61,615 nucleotides of DNA from Weeksellaceae bacterium TAE3-ERU29 (GTDB lineage: Bacteria > Bacteroidota > Bacteroidia > Flavobacteriales > Weeksellaceae). The notes beneath the pieces are model-generated. The model saw only the letters and a list, made by a program, of their open reading frames with translations. It had not been told where the DNA came from and ran no database searches. Made by a program: the position numbers and the translations under genes. Where the stretch lies: the NCBI GenBank assembly GCA_019218445.1, contig JAHUUM010000014.1, positions 1 to 61,615 on the forward strand. Direction: 5' to 3'. Of this stretch, positions 34,597 to 43,680 are shown piece by piece; the stretch's first letter is position 1, and each line of letters opens with the position of its first letter.

Positions 34597-35580
34597 TTAT
34601 TTTCTAATCGAATCTTGTTTGTAAACAACTTTTTTTCCGAATACTGAGAAGTTGAAATATTTCCCCGGACTTTCCTTAACGTCTTTTATTAATAAGTTTA
34701 AGTTCTCTGCTGTTTTATTTAAGTTATTATATAGCTCTTGGTCGTTTATCACTTTATTTAAGGAACCGTCAGAGTTTTCTATTTTATTAATAAACTTTTT
34801 AAGTTCTGTAGAGCTCTCCTCTAAATTAGCCAAAGTTTTTTCTAACTTTCCGTCGTTTAAATTATCAGCTAATTCTCCATATTTTTTTAAAGTAGCATTA
34901 CTGGTAACAAGTGCAGTGTTTGTATTATCAGAAATCACATCAATTTTAGAATCAAGCCTATCAGACAATTTATTAGAAGATATAGCAAAGTTTCGTATGG
35001 AATTAGAGGTTGATTCAAGAGATTGAATAGTTCTATTTAAGCTTTCTAAAACCTGTTTTAAACTTTTATTTGTATCTTCGCTGGCTAAGTTTCCGTAGCG
35101 GTCTAATGTGTAGTTTAAAGTTGTTAATACACTATCTACTTTGTTTTGAGTGGGTTTCAATTTGTTAGACAACATTGTCATGAGAGACTGTGTGTTCGCT
35201 GCTATAAGAGTATCTCCACTTTTAGCGGGTGTTCCTTTGTAACTCAAATTAAGTTTTATTTGTTTACCTGCCATTAATCCCGGTTCATAGATTTCTGCTA
35301 CGGTATTTTTAGTAAAATAGATTTCTCTGTCTAAAATCATTTTAACTACAAAATATAGACTGTCTTTGCCTTCTATTATTTTTATATCATCTATAGCTCC
35401 TACTTTTAATCCATTTACGTTTACGGGTCTGGTAGGTAATAGTCCGTCTACATCGGTATAGGTAACATAATATACTTGTCCGGATGTAAATACATCTTTT
35501 CCGTTTAAGAAAGTAAACACCCAATAAAATATGGCAATACTAACTACGGAGATTAATCCTATTTTTATTTCTTTACTCAT
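34597..35580 (-). CDS. mlaD: MlaD/MCE-domain lipid transport protein
   Basis: 327 residues from the ATG at 35580; the frame could begin two codons earlier at a TTG. One N-terminal membrane helix (LISVVSIAIFYWVF), then an MCE domain about 35-120 (YYVTYTDVDGLLPTRPVNVNGLKVGAI) and a long alpha-helical coiled-coil tail rich in Asn, Ser and Leu (150-300). MCE proteins form rings and tubes carrying phospholipid between the inner and outer membrane. It follows the amidase by six bases, a pairing conserved in this group. Confidence 0.9.
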   Translation of the reverse strand: MSKEIKIGLISVVSIAIFYWVFTFLNGKDVFTSGQVYYVTYTDVDGLLPTRPVNVNGLKVGAIDDIKIIEGKDSLYFVVKMILDREIYFTKNTVAEIYEPGLMAGKQIKLNLSYKGTPAKSGDTLIAANTQSLMTMLSNKLKPTQNKVDSVLTTLNYTLDRYGNLASEDTNKSLKQVLESLNRTIQSLESTSNSIRNFAISSNKLSDRLDSKIDVISDNTNTALVTSNATLKKYGELADNLNDGKLEKTLANLEESSTELKKFINKIENSDGSLNKVINDQELYNNLNKTAENLNLLIKDVKESPGKYFNFSVFGKKVVYKQDSIRK

Positions 35581-35586
35581 TATCAA

Positions 35587-36957
35587 TTATTGTATTATAA
35601 TTTTATTTCCATTTTTAAAAAGAACAACAAAAGCATCAGGAAATTTAGCTTTTCTTATTTTTTCTAATTCATTTTTAGCATTTTCTTCATTATCAAAATT
35701 TCCATATAAATATTTAAAGAGATTTCCTTCTTTTACTTTGGAAATATTGTTTAATCCTTTAAAGAGCGGAGAGTTTTCATTAAGATTACTCTGCGAACTT
35801 AGTATTTGAATTCTGTAAATATCGGTTTTATTTTTATCATTATCAAAATATATATTATTTTGATTATCTCCGGTAGGAAATTCAGCAATTATAGCATCAG
35901 GAAACCCACGTGCTTTTACTTTTCTTAAATTGGCATCTCTCTTAGATTCGAAAGAGGTACTCCCATAGAAATATTTATAAAGATCTCCGGTTTTTACTAC
36001 TTCTACATTATCTAATCCTTTTAATTGCGGAGCTCCTTTTCTAAAACTTCGTTTAGATACTAAAAATTGAATTTTAAATACTTTTCCGGCAACAGGTTTT
36101 TCCGGCTCGGCTAACTCTTTCACTTCGTTTTTTTGTGGCTCATAATTATTATTATATCCTCTTATTAAATCCCAACGCTTTTTATAATATTTAATTGCAT
36201 TAAAAATAGATTCTGCAGTTTTGTTTTTTCCTTCTTCAGAGGCTAAATATCTTCCTTCTTCCGGATTTGTTACAAAACCAATTTCCGTAAGAACAGAGGG
36301 CATTGCAGTACGCCATAAAACTAAAAATCCTGCTTGTTTTACACCTCTGCTTAATCTTTTATCTTTATTTATATAATTATCTTCTATAGCTTTTGCCATA
36401 ATTAAGCTATTCTCTAAATGAGTATTCTGCATTAAAGTCAGACCTATTAAAGATTCGGGAGAACTTGGATCAAAGTCTTCGTATTTTTCTTTGTGATCAT
36501 CCTCTAAAAGAATTACGCTATTTTCTTTTTTAACGATACTTAAATTAGAGTTAGCCCTTTTAGGGTCTGAGCCTAAAGCAAAAGTTTCAGTTCCGTAAGC
36601 TCCCGGCCTGGCAGAGTTGCAGTGTATAGAAAGGAAAAAATCTGCATGATTTCTATTTGCGATATTTGCTCTCTCATGTAACGGGATAAAAGTATCATCT
36701 TTACGGGTATATATGATTTTAATATCATCTTTAAAATAGTCTTTCACTAATTTTCCTACTTTTAAAGTAACATCAAGAGCAATGTTTTTTTCAAGGTCAA
36801 CTACGCCTCTCGCACCGGAATCATGACCACCATGCCCGGCATCTAAAACCAATATAAACGTGCTATTCCTTTTTTGTGCATTAACATTTATAGAAAATAA
36901 TAATGATAAAAGGATGAATGTTAATAATTTAAAATTTATTTTTTTAATAAAATTCAT
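35587..36957 (-). CDS. N-acetylmuramoyl-L-alanine amidase with two SPOR-like repeats
   Basis: 456 residues from the ATG at 36957, which starts a signal peptide (MNFIKKINF...VNAQ). Residues about 25-265 are an Amidase_3 zinc enzyme: LDAGHGGHDSGARG, HERANIANRN, SIHCNS, and the C-terminal catalytic Glu in TEIGFVTN. It cuts the amide bond between muramic acid and the stem peptide during cell separation. The last ~165 residues contain two homologous units (KGLDNVEVVKTGDLYKYFYG and KGLNNISKVKEGNLFKYLYG), each SPOR-like, which would bind denuded glycan at the septum. First gene of a run with mlaD and the Fe-S protein. Confidence 0.92.
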   Translation of the reverse strand: MNFIKKINFKLLTFILLSLLFSINVNAQKRNSTFILVLDAGHGGHDSGARGVVDLEKNIALDVTLKVGKLVKDYFKDDIKIIYTRKDDTFIPLHERANIANRNHADFFLSIHCNSARPGAYGTETFALGSDPKRANSNLSIVKKENSVILLEDDHKEKYEDFDPSSPESLIGLTLMQNTHLENSLIMAKAIEDNYINKDKRLSRGVKQAGFLVLWRTAMPSVLTEIGFVTNPEEGRYLASEEGKNKTAESIFNAIKYYKKRWDLIRGYNNNYEPQKNEVKELAEPEKPVAGKVFKIQFLVSKRSFRKGAPQLKGLDNVEVVKTGDLYKYFYGSTSFESKRDANLRKVKARGFPDAIIAEFPTGDNQNNIYFDNDKNKTDIYRIQILSSQSNLNENSPLFKGLNNISKVKEGNLFKYLYGNFDNEENAKNELEKIRKAKFPDAFVVLFKNGNKIIIQ

Positions 36958-36976
36958 ATTAGCTTGTTTTTTTACG

Positions 36977-37006
36977 TATTTTTGAACCAAATTTGCGACA
37001 AAAATA
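36977..37006. promoter_or_regulatory. Face-to-face promoters of lptD and the amidase gene
   Basis: TATTTTTG (36977-36984) is the plus -7 box of lptD and CAAAAATA (36999-37006) is its exact reverse complement, the minus -7 box of the amidase gene. The two boxes are 14 bases apart and point toward each other, so each polymerase would transcribe through the other's box. This could couple peptidoglycan and lipopolysaccharide assembly. Confidence 0.6.
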
Positions 37007-37016
37007 ATAATAACGC

Positions 37017-39665
37017 TTGGATTATAACGTATTTAATAGAGTCATTAGTATAATTTTTATATCTATTTTAGGTGTAGGGTATTCTCAAACTGTGCAGGAT
37101 ACTGTGATTGCTGTACAAAATAGTGATACTTTAACAGTGCGAAATTTTAATGTTAATGATTCGATTCGGACAGATTCTATACCTCAGAAGAAGAGAGGAG
37201 GAATGTTACAGGCAACTGTAGATTACAGTTCAGAGAACGTTTTTCATGATGTTAAAAATAAAAAATCTTTTTTAGAAAGGGATGCTAAAGTTCATTATTT
37301 AGACATAGATATAGAAGCGGATTTTATAGAAGTAGATTGGGAAACAGGGATTTTATATGCTGAAGGAAAAAAAGATTCTATTGGGAAATTAATAGAGCCG
37401 AGTAAATTTACACAAGGTGGAAATACATTGGAATACGATAATTTTACGTATAATATAAAGACTAAAAAAGGAACAGCGTCTAATATTAGAACTCAACAAA
37501 ATTTAGGAGGAGATGAAGGAGTGCTTGTAGCAAAATTGGTAAAAAGATATAATGATACAATTTCCGGATTAAGGAAAATTGCCTTTACGACGGATCAGTA
37601 TTTTATGTCTAAAAAAGATACAGTTGCAGATTATAGTTTACAGGCAGAGGTAGCTAAGTTTATTCAAGGAAAAGATAGACGAGTAGTTACCGGTCCTGTG
37701 TTTATGAAGATGTATGATGTTACAACACCTTTATTCTTACCATTTTCTTTTATCCCGATGGGAACGGATAGAAGTACAGGGTTGCTTTTACCATCTTTTG
37801 GAGAAAGAGAAAGCGTTGGTTTTTATATAGAAGGTGCGGGAATTTATATTCCTATTGGCGATTATTTGGATTTAGCATTTACGGGAGATATTTATACCAA
37901 AGGAAGTTATGGACTTCATGCACGTTCTCAGTATATAAAAAGGTATAAATTCAGTGGAAATTTCAGTTTAGACTGGGAAAGGCGAGTGTCAGGAATAAAA
38001 GGTTTAAATAATTATTCTAACTCTAAATTATACAGAATATATTGGTCTCACAGGCAGGATTCAAAAGCAAATCCTAATTTAATTTTCTCTGCGAATGTAA
38101 ACTTTACGAGTAGTACTTATTATCAAAACGGAATCAATAATTATAATTTACTTACAGGAGATGTTTTAAGAAATAGTGCACAATCCTCTATTTCGCTTAG
38201 TAAAACATTTCCGGATACACCATTTAGTGCAAACTTAAACTTATCTCACAGTCAAAATTTTGGAAGTGGAGAGCGAGATAATTCAATAACTTTTACGGCT
38301 CCTACATTGGTAGTAAACATGAGTAGAATTTACCCATTTGCTCCTAAAGTGGGCTCCAAGAAAGGATTGTTGCAAAACATAGGTATGACTTATAATATGA
38401 ATTTACAGAATATTATAAGAACGAATGATGAAAATGTTTTTACAAAGAGAATGTTTGATGATGCTAAAAATGGAGTGAAACATAATTTAAATTTAAGTAC
38501 AGGAACAACAATATTCAATTATTTTCCGGTTAATTTTTCTGCAAATTATGAAGATGTTTGGTATTTAAAAACCATCAGAAAAGATTATGATCCAATAGAG
38601 AAAAAAGTTGTAACTACCGATGTAAATGGTTTTTCTACGTTTAGAACATTTGGATTGAGTACAGGAGTGCAAACTACTTTATATGGAATTAAAGTTTTTG
38701 GGTCAGCAGATGACAATAAGTGGATAAAAGCAATAAGGCACGTAATGTCTCCAAGTATAGGATTTAGTTATACACCTGATTTTTCTACAAAAACATGGGA
38801 TTATTATGATTCTTATATTAATGAGAAAGGAGAACAAGTTCTTTATTCTAAATTTGAAGGCGGAATATACGGGAGTCCTTCTCGTGGATTAAGTGAAAGT
38901 TTAAATTTTAGCCTTTCTAATAACTTAGAAATGAAAGTACGCTCTATAGAAGACTCAACGGGAGTTAAGAAAATCAAGTTATTAGATTACTTAAATCTTT
39001 CTACCGGTTATAACTTTGCAGCAGAAGAATTTAAATTAAGTCCTATAAGTATAAATGGAGCTACAAGTATTTTAGACAGTAAAATGAGAATTAATTTCAG
39101 TGCTACTGTAAACCCTTATCAAGTAGTTTTAGATGATAATAATCCAAATGGTAGACGGGTTGATAAGTTAGGCTTTGAATACCTAAGTATTACAAATTAC
39201 AATATAGGTTTAAATTATTCTTTAAATGATAAAACCTTTGGAGAAAGAAAAATTGATTATCCACGACGAGGAGCAATAAGGGATGAAGTCTATTATTTTG
39301 ATGATGAGGGGTATGCTCAGTATTTAACACCTTGGAATTTATCAATAGGACTTAATCACAGTGTGAATAAAAACCTAAAAGGAGAAGCGAATAAAACTAC
39401 TTCTATGAACTTAAACGGGCGATTAGCTTTAACGCCTTATTGGGATATCTCAGGAAGCACCAATATTGATTTAGAAACAGGAGAGATAAGTTATACACGA
39501 ATATCGTTCAATAGAGATTTACGTAGTTTTAGAATGAACTTTAGTATGGTGCCATTTGGGCAATATAAAACATGGAATTTCTTTATCGGAATAAAAGCAA
39601 GCTTCTTAAGCGATACCCTAAAACATGAAGAAAGAAGTTTTAATGTAAGAACAGAAGAATTTTAA
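37017..39665 (+). CDS. lptD: LptD-like outer-membrane lipopolysaccharide assembly protein
   Basis: 882 residues. Signal peptide at the N-terminus (start TTG at 37017, no ATG before the mature region). An OstA/LptA-like beta-jellyroll domain occupies about 85-200 (IDIEADFIEVDWETGILYAEG), then a long LptD beta-barrel (about 230-870) with FIPMGTDRSTGLLLPSFGE and alternating aromatic strands. LptD with LptE inserts LPS into the outer leaflet. The Cys residues of proteobacterial LptD are absent. Promoter at 36977-36984. It begins a plus-strand run with ridA and two further genes at gaps of 20, 4 and 6 bases. Confidence 0.88.
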   Translation: MDYNVFNRVISIIFISILGVGYSQTVQDTVIAVQNSDTLTVRNFNVNDSIRTDSIPQKKRGGMLQATVDYSSENVFHDVKNKKSFLERDAKVHYLDIDIEADFIEVDWETGILYAEGKKDSIGKLIEPSKFTQGGNTLEYDNFTYNIKTKKGTASNIRTQQNLGGDEGVLVAKLVKRYNDTISGLRKIAFTTDQYFMSKKDTVADYSLQAEVAKFIQGKDRRVVTGPVFMKMYDVTTPLFLPFSFIPMGTDRSTGLLLPSFGERESVGFYIEGAGIYIPIGDYLDLAFTGDIYTKGSYGLHARSQYIKRYKFSGNFSLDWERRVSGIKGLNNYSNSKLYRIYWSHRQDSKANPNLIFSANVNFTSSTYYQNGINNYNLLTGDVLRNSAQSSISLSKTFPDTPFSANLNLSHSQNFGSGERDNSITFTAPTLVVNMSRIYPFAPKVGSKKGLLQNIGMTYNMNLQNIIRTNDENVFTKRMFDDAKNGVKHNLNLSTGTTIFNYFPVNFSANYEDVWYLKTIRKDYDPIEKKVVTTDVNGFSTFRTFGLSTGVQTTLYGIKVFGSADDNKWIKAIRHVMSPSIGFSYTPDFSTKTWDYYDSYINEKGEQVLYSKFEGGIYGSPSRGLSESLNFSLSNNLEMKVRSIEDSTGVKKIKLLDYLNLSTGYNFAAEEFKLSPISINGATSILDSKMRINFSATVNPYQVVLDDNNPNGRRVDKLGFEYLSITNYNIGLNYSLNDKTFGERKIDYPRRGAIRDEVYYFDDEGYAQYLTPWNLSIGLNHSVNKNLKGEANKTTSMNLNGRLALTPYWDISGSTNIDLETGEISYTRISFNRDLRSFRMNFSMVPFGQYKTWNFFIGIKASFLSDTLKHEERSFNVRTEEF

Positions 39666-39685
39666 TCAATAAATAATATAAAAAA

Positions 39686-40063
39686 ATGAAAAGAGTAAAT
39701 ACAGAAAAAGCACCGGCAGCAATAGGGCCTTACTCACAAGCAGTAGAACACAATGGAGTATTATATGTTTCAGGGCAAATCCCGATTAATCCGGAAAACG
39801 GAGAATTATTAAACGGAATAGAAGAAGAAACGCATCAAGTAATGAAAAACTTAAAAGCAATTTTGGAAAACAAAAATTTAGGTTTTGATGAGGTAATAAA
39901 AACAACAATCTTTTTAAAAGATATGGCTGACTTTGCAGTAGTGAATGAGATTTACGGATCCTATTTTACAGAAGGAAACTACCCGGCAAGAGAAACTGTG
40001 CAAGTAGCAAAACTACCTAAAGACGTAAGTGTAGAGATTTCACTTATAGCAGCTTTAAAATAA
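39686..40063 (+). CDS. ridA: RidA-family enamine/imine deaminase
   Basis: 125 residues, full length. The signature VEISLIAAL and the start APAAIGPYSQAVEHNGVLYVSGQIPINPENGEL are both present; the Arg that holds the substrate carboxylate (ARETVQVAKLP) is conserved. RidA hydrolyses reactive enamines made by PLP enzymes such as threonine dehydratase. Gap of 20 bases from lptD and 4 to the next gene, so co-transcribed with both. Confidence 0.95.
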   Translation: MKRVNTEKAPAAIGPYSQAVEHNGVLYVSGQIPINPENGELLNGIEEETHQVMKNLKAILENKNLGFDEVIKTTIFLKDMADFAVVNEIYGSYFTEGNYPARETVQVAKLPKDVSVEISLIAALK

Positions 40064-40067
40064 AGGT

Positions 40068-40493
40068 ATGTTTTTTAGAAACACACTATCAGTAATAGCA
40101 GGACTTAGTGTTGCCATAGGTTTAATTTTGCTGGCAATAACAACAAACAAAACTTGGTTTGATGAGCTTTCCGGTATTCAACTTCATCAAAAAGGAGAGA
40201 TAATCTTATACTGGCAAAGTGTAGTGCGACAAGCACCCGACAACTTCTTTTTAACGCTATTAATTTCTTATGGAGTAGGGAGTACTATAGGAGGGGTTAT
40301 AACAGCATTATTAGTAAAAACAGCACAAGAGGCATATGCAATGCTTATAGGTTTTATTCTATTTGCAATTGCCATTGCGGATATTGTTTTTGTGGAAGGA
40401 CATCCTACATGGTATTGCATATGTATCTTTTTTGTATTCTTTCCATTTTCGTGGTTAGGAGGGAAAATTGTAAATATTTTAAATGAAAAATAA
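40068..40493 (+). CDS. Small four-helix membrane protein, unknown function
   Basis: 141 residues, with four predicted membrane helices at about 5-25, 60-80, 90-110 and 115-132. Helix-helix motifs such as GVGSTIGGVITALL suggest tight packing. I recognise no domain; similar small membrane proteins lie beside ridA in related genomes, but that is a weak memory. It starts four bases after ridA and ends six bases before the YD-repeat lipoprotein gene. Confidence 0.65.
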   Translation: MFFRNTLSVIAGLSVAIGLILLAITTNKTWFDELSGIQLHQKGEIILYWQSVVRQAPDNFFLTLLISYGVGSTIGGVITALLVKTAQEAYAMLIGFILFAIAIADIVFVEGHPTWYCICIFFVFFPFSWLGGKIVNILNEK

Positions 40494-40499
40494 TTAAAA

Positions 40500-41462
40500 A
40501 TGAAAAAAGTAATTGTTTTAACTTTAGGGTTATTTGTAGCGGTATCATGTAATAATGATGACGATGATATCTTAAATGAAAATAAGACAGAAGTTAAATT
40601 AAATGAAAAGTCTGATTTAGAAAAAGAGAGCTTAAAAGGAGAAATATCATCTGTAAGGCAAATTGTATATGATGCTGAATTAGTAGATGGGAAAATAGAA
40701 AAAAAATATGTAAGAGATGCAGGTTTAGATAACTATAAAAGAGTTTACAATGCAAACGGAAACAAAACCGAAGAAACTATTTTTACCGAAAACGAAGAGG
40801 TGCAAGAGAGAAATACTTATGTGTATAACACCTTTAATAAAATAACTGAAACTACAAAATATGCTTTTAATGGAGCTTTAGTGTCAAAAGTATCTTTTGG
40901 CTATAACGGCAATCAAAAATTAATTAAAAGATATGAAGTAGGTTCTGACGGGAATCAAAACAACGCTACCATTTTTAAATATAACAATAACGGAGAGCAA
41001 ATAGAAAAATCTGTCTATAACTATGCTGATCAGTTAGACCATAAAATATTATATATCTATAAAAACGATAAAAAAGCAGAAGAAGCAAGATATAACTATA
41101 ATAATAAGTTAGAAGAAAAATCAATTTATACTTATGATAGCAAAGGGAATGTAATAGAAGAGAAAAAGTATGAAGGTGAAGAGTTGTTGTTAGACAGATA
41201 TGTATATGCTTACGATAACAATGGAAATAAAGTTTTATATGAAAGGTATGAAGCTGATGGAACCTTAGGCTTTAAATCAACCTACGAGTATGATGAAAAA
41301 GGAAACGTTGTAAAAGAGCAATATTACACAACACCTGAAACTCCTGATTTTGCAACCGGCTATAAATATACTTATGACCAAAAAGGAAACTGGATAACAA
41401 AAATAGAGTTTGAAGATGATGAGCCTATATCTATAACTGAAAGAAAAATAACATATTATTAA
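40500..41462 (+). CDS. YD-repeat-like surface lipoprotein
   Basis: 320 residues. Lipoprotein signal ends AVS-C, followed by NNDDDD, a strong acidic surface-export tag. From about residue 100 to the end the sequence is built of about nine to ten tandem units of roughly 20-25 residues, each with a central Y-x-Y-N/D-x-x-G/N-x pattern (YVYNTFNKITE, YTYDSKGNVIE, YAYDNNGNKVL, YEYDEKGNVVK). This resembles the YD/RHS-type beta-hairpin repeats that wrap toxins or bind glycans, but no toxin domain or autoprotease site follows. It may bind carbohydrate or act as a surface scaffold. Confidence 0.72.
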   Translation: MKKVIVLTLGLFVAVSCNNDDDDILNENKTEVKLNEKSDLEKESLKGEISSVRQIVYDAELVDGKIEKKYVRDAGLDNYKRVYNANGNKTEETIFTENEEVQERNTYVYNTFNKITETTKYAFNGALVSKVSFGYNGNQKLIKRYEVGSDGNQNNATIFKYNNNGEQIEKSVYNYADQLDHKILYIYKNDKKAEEARYNYNNKLEEKSIYTYDSKGNVIEEKKYEGEELLLDRYVYAYDNNGNKVLYERYEADGTLGFKSTYEYDEKGNVVKEQYYTTPETPDFATGYKYTYDQKGNWITKIEFEDDEPISITERKITYY

Positions 41463-41527
41463 GAATTTATTTATTTTACGGCATGAAATTTGGCTTATAT
41501 AAGTTATACAACACAAAAAATATAGTT

Positions 41528-41905
41528 ATGAAAAAAACATTGAAAATTTTTGGGATTTTATCTTTAATCCTAGTAGCATTTGCTTTTACATCTTGTAGTA
41601 GTGATGATGATCCGGCAGACAACGATTTATTTATAGGTAAATATAAGGGTAAAGTAACTTATACTAATGGAGATGAGAATAAATCTAATGATGATGGTTC
41701 TGTAACAGTTACAAAAGTAGGAAATACTTATAGCTTTACTTTCTCTGATGGAATACCTGCTATTACAGGAGTAGAAATGGATAAAAACCAGCACATAGCA
41801 ATTTCTTTAGGAGATGAGAATAGTTATATCCGTATTAACGAAGACGTGTTGAAGTTATTATACAATAAAGACGGAGCTACTTGGACAGCTGATGTGAAAA
41901 GATAA
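41528..41905 (+). CDS. Small surface lipoprotein, unknown fold
   Basis: 125 residues from the ATG at 41528; a longer frame would add a non-signal-like extension. Lipoprotein signal ends FTS-C, followed by SSDDDP, the acidic export tag. The mature part (about 100 residues) is beta-rich (YKGKVTYTNGDENKS, GSVTVTKVGNTYSFTFSDG), lipocalin-like in pattern but too short and too diverged to name. It is the third acidic-tagged lipoprotein in the window. Confidence 0.65.
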   Translation: MKKTLKIFGILSLILVAFAFTSCSSDDDPADNDLFIGKYKGKVTYTNGDENKSNDDGSVTVTKVGNTYSFTFSDGIPAITGVEMDKNQHIAISLGDENSYIRINEDVLKLLYNKDGATWTADVKR

Positions 41906-41925
41906 TTTCATCAAAAATAATTGAT

Positions 41926-41964
41926 AAAAAGCCATCTCAATAAGTTTTGAGATGGCTTTTTTAT
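41926..41964. terminator. Bidirectional terminator, GCCATCTCAA family
   Basis: AAAAAGCCATCTCAA and TTGAGATGGCTTTTTT form a 15-bp perfect stem with a six-base loop. It shares GCCATCTCAA with the terminator at 7884-7923. It lies between two convergent lipoprotein genes. Confidence 0.85.
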
Positions 41965-41977
41965 TGGAACAAATTAA

Positions 41978-42796
41978 TTATTTTTTAATCTTTTTTCTTC
42001 TCAACCATTTTATAAAGAAGTAAATAAAAGGAATAATTAATAAGAATGGCCATAAGTAAACCAATCCAATCATAAAGCTGACAAAACCTTCCCATCCGTT
42101 TAAAAAGGCTTTTATAAATCGGTTTTGAGGCTTAGTGTTTTCGGTAGTATATTTTACTAAAGTAATATTTAAAGTAGAAAAAGAAACTTGATTTTGTAAA
42201 TACTTCATTCTACCTTCCGCAGATTCGATTTCTCCGCGTAAATCTCCGATTTCCCTTTCTATTTCTAAAATTTCTTTTATGTTTTTTGCTTTAGAAAGAA
42301 GAGCAATATAACGCTCTTCTACTTGTTTTTTAGTTTTTAATCTGGCTTTTAAATCTATAAATTCATCAGTAACATCAGAAGTAGTAATTGTTTTATTTTC
42401 TACTTTTTCAAAATGATTATCAATGTTATTGACAAAAGCATCAAAGTTTTGAGACGGGATTCTAAAAGAAAAAGAACTCTCTAAATCATTGTAATTAGTC
42501 GTTCTTTCTTCAGAATTTATATAACCTCTATATTGAGTCAAGAGATTTTTAAGGAAAGTAGAGCTCTCTTTTATATTGTCAGTTTCAATTCGAATGTCCC
42601 CTGTTTTTATTAACATTCTTTCTTGTTGCTGATTAGTTGAATTTTCTATTTTTTCAGGAGAATTCGGTTCAGGAATATCAATTGCCATAGCCTCTGTTGT
42701 GGCATTTTCATAACTTGCGACTTCAGTATTTTCACCTTGTTTACTACATGAAGTAATAAATAAAATAAAAGCCGATAAAATTATATAGAATTTCAT
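41978..42796 (-). CDS. DUF4349 lipoprotein
   Basis: 272 residues. Lipoprotein signal ends FITS-C, followed by SKQGEN (no acidic run, so likely inner face of the outer membrane or inner membrane). Residues about 60-235 are the DUF4349 domain: RMLIKTGDIRIETDNI, then LLTQYRGYINSEE, a long helical hairpin (about 150-205), and VSFSTLNITL. A membrane helix and a Lys/Arg tail close the protein (WPFLLIIPFIYFFIKWLRRKK). Function of the domain is unknown; the layout suggests an envelope protein crossing the inner membrane. Confidence 0.85.
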   Translation of the reverse strand: MKFYIILSAFILFITSCSKQGENTEVASYENATTEAMAIDIPEPNSPEKIENSTNQQQERMLIKTGDIRIETDNIKESSTFLKNLLTQYRGYINSEERTTNYNDLESSFSFRIPSQNFDAFVNNIDNHFEKVENKTITTSDVTDEFIDLKARLKTKKQVEERYIALLSKAKNIKEILEIEREIGDLRGEIESAEGRMKYLQNQVSFSTLNITLVKYTTENTKPQNRFIKAFLNGWEGFVSFMIGLVYLWPFLLIIPFIYFFIKWLRRKKIKK

Positions 42797-42914
42797 GTTG
42801 TTAATGATTAGTTTTTAATAAATTGATTATAAGTGGTTTGTATTTTCTAAAAGAATGTTTTATAAAACAAATCATAAATAGAAAGTTTGTGGAGATATTA
42901 GTGATAGGCTATAG

Positions 42915-43634
42915 TTAATAAAATATTAATGGAACTAATATATATGACCATAAGTTGTTTAATGCATGAAACAATAAACTCGGATAAATATTATCAAATC
43001 GCTTATAAAGATAAGCAGAGACTAAACCGAAAAAGAAAACCCATATTGTTAATCCAGGTCCAAAAAAGCTGATATGTATTACAGCAAATAATAATGCTGA
43101 AACAACCATAGCTATCCATTTATTTGTTCTTTCGGAAAACATTTGAAATACATATCCTCTAAAAATAGTATCTTCCGTGAGTGGAGCAAGTATTACAGTA
43201 GTTAATATCCCTAATATTAAATCTTGTACTGAATTTTGTTTTATAGCTGTATCTCCTATTGATTTCCAAAACATGGGAATGTCTAAAGCCCCTAAAATGG
43301 AAGTTAGTAAGGGATATAATATAAAAGATGTTATTAATAATGCTAATAAAGCACCATAAACTCCATTTTTTGTTAACTTCCCTCTATACCCAGCTTTTTT
43401 TAATGATAATTTTTTACTTTTTAAAAGTAACCAATATATAAATACAGCGAATCCGGTAGATAAAGTGTAAATTAATAAGGAAAAAATTCTTGATTGACTT
43501 ATTCCTAAAATTTTTTGAATTTCATAAGAGTTACCTCCTGATAATTTATAAAATAAGGTGGTTATTCCGAAACCTAAAGGAGCTAAAATAATTAACCACC
43601 AAACAGGTAATTTTTTCGTATTCTTAATCTCCAT
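42915..43634 (-). CDS. CPBP-family intramembrane metalloprotease
   Basis: 239 residues with about eight membrane helices. Family motifs: TEDTIFRG (EExxxR with Asp at the second position), FAVIHI (FxxxH) and FHALNN (HxxxN). The ED variant may change metal binding but occurs in some members. The family cuts prenylated or other membrane substrates and includes bacteriocin self-immunity proteins; no bacteriocin gene is adjacent here. A -7 box CAAATGTA (43681-43688) lies 46 bases upstream. Confidence 0.87.
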   Translation of the reverse strand: MEIKNTKKLPVWWLIILAPLGFGITTLFYKLSGGNSYEIQKILGISQSRIFSLLIYTLSTGFAVFIYWLLLKSKKLSLKKAGYRGKLTKNGVYGALLALLITSFILYPLLTSILGALDIPMFWKSIGDTAIKQNSVQDLILGILTTVILAPLTEDTIFRGYVFQMFSERTNKWIAMVVSALLFAVIHISFFGPGLTIWVFFFGLVSAYLYKRFDNIYPSLLFHALNNLWSYILVPLIFY

Positions 43635-43680
43635 ATGATTTTTTTATGAGTTGATAAGTTTATGTTTATTGATAATAAGC

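Noticed and set aside
42915-43634. CPBP protease as bacteriocin immunity protein
   Set aside because: No bacteriocin-like small ORF or export gene is adjacent.
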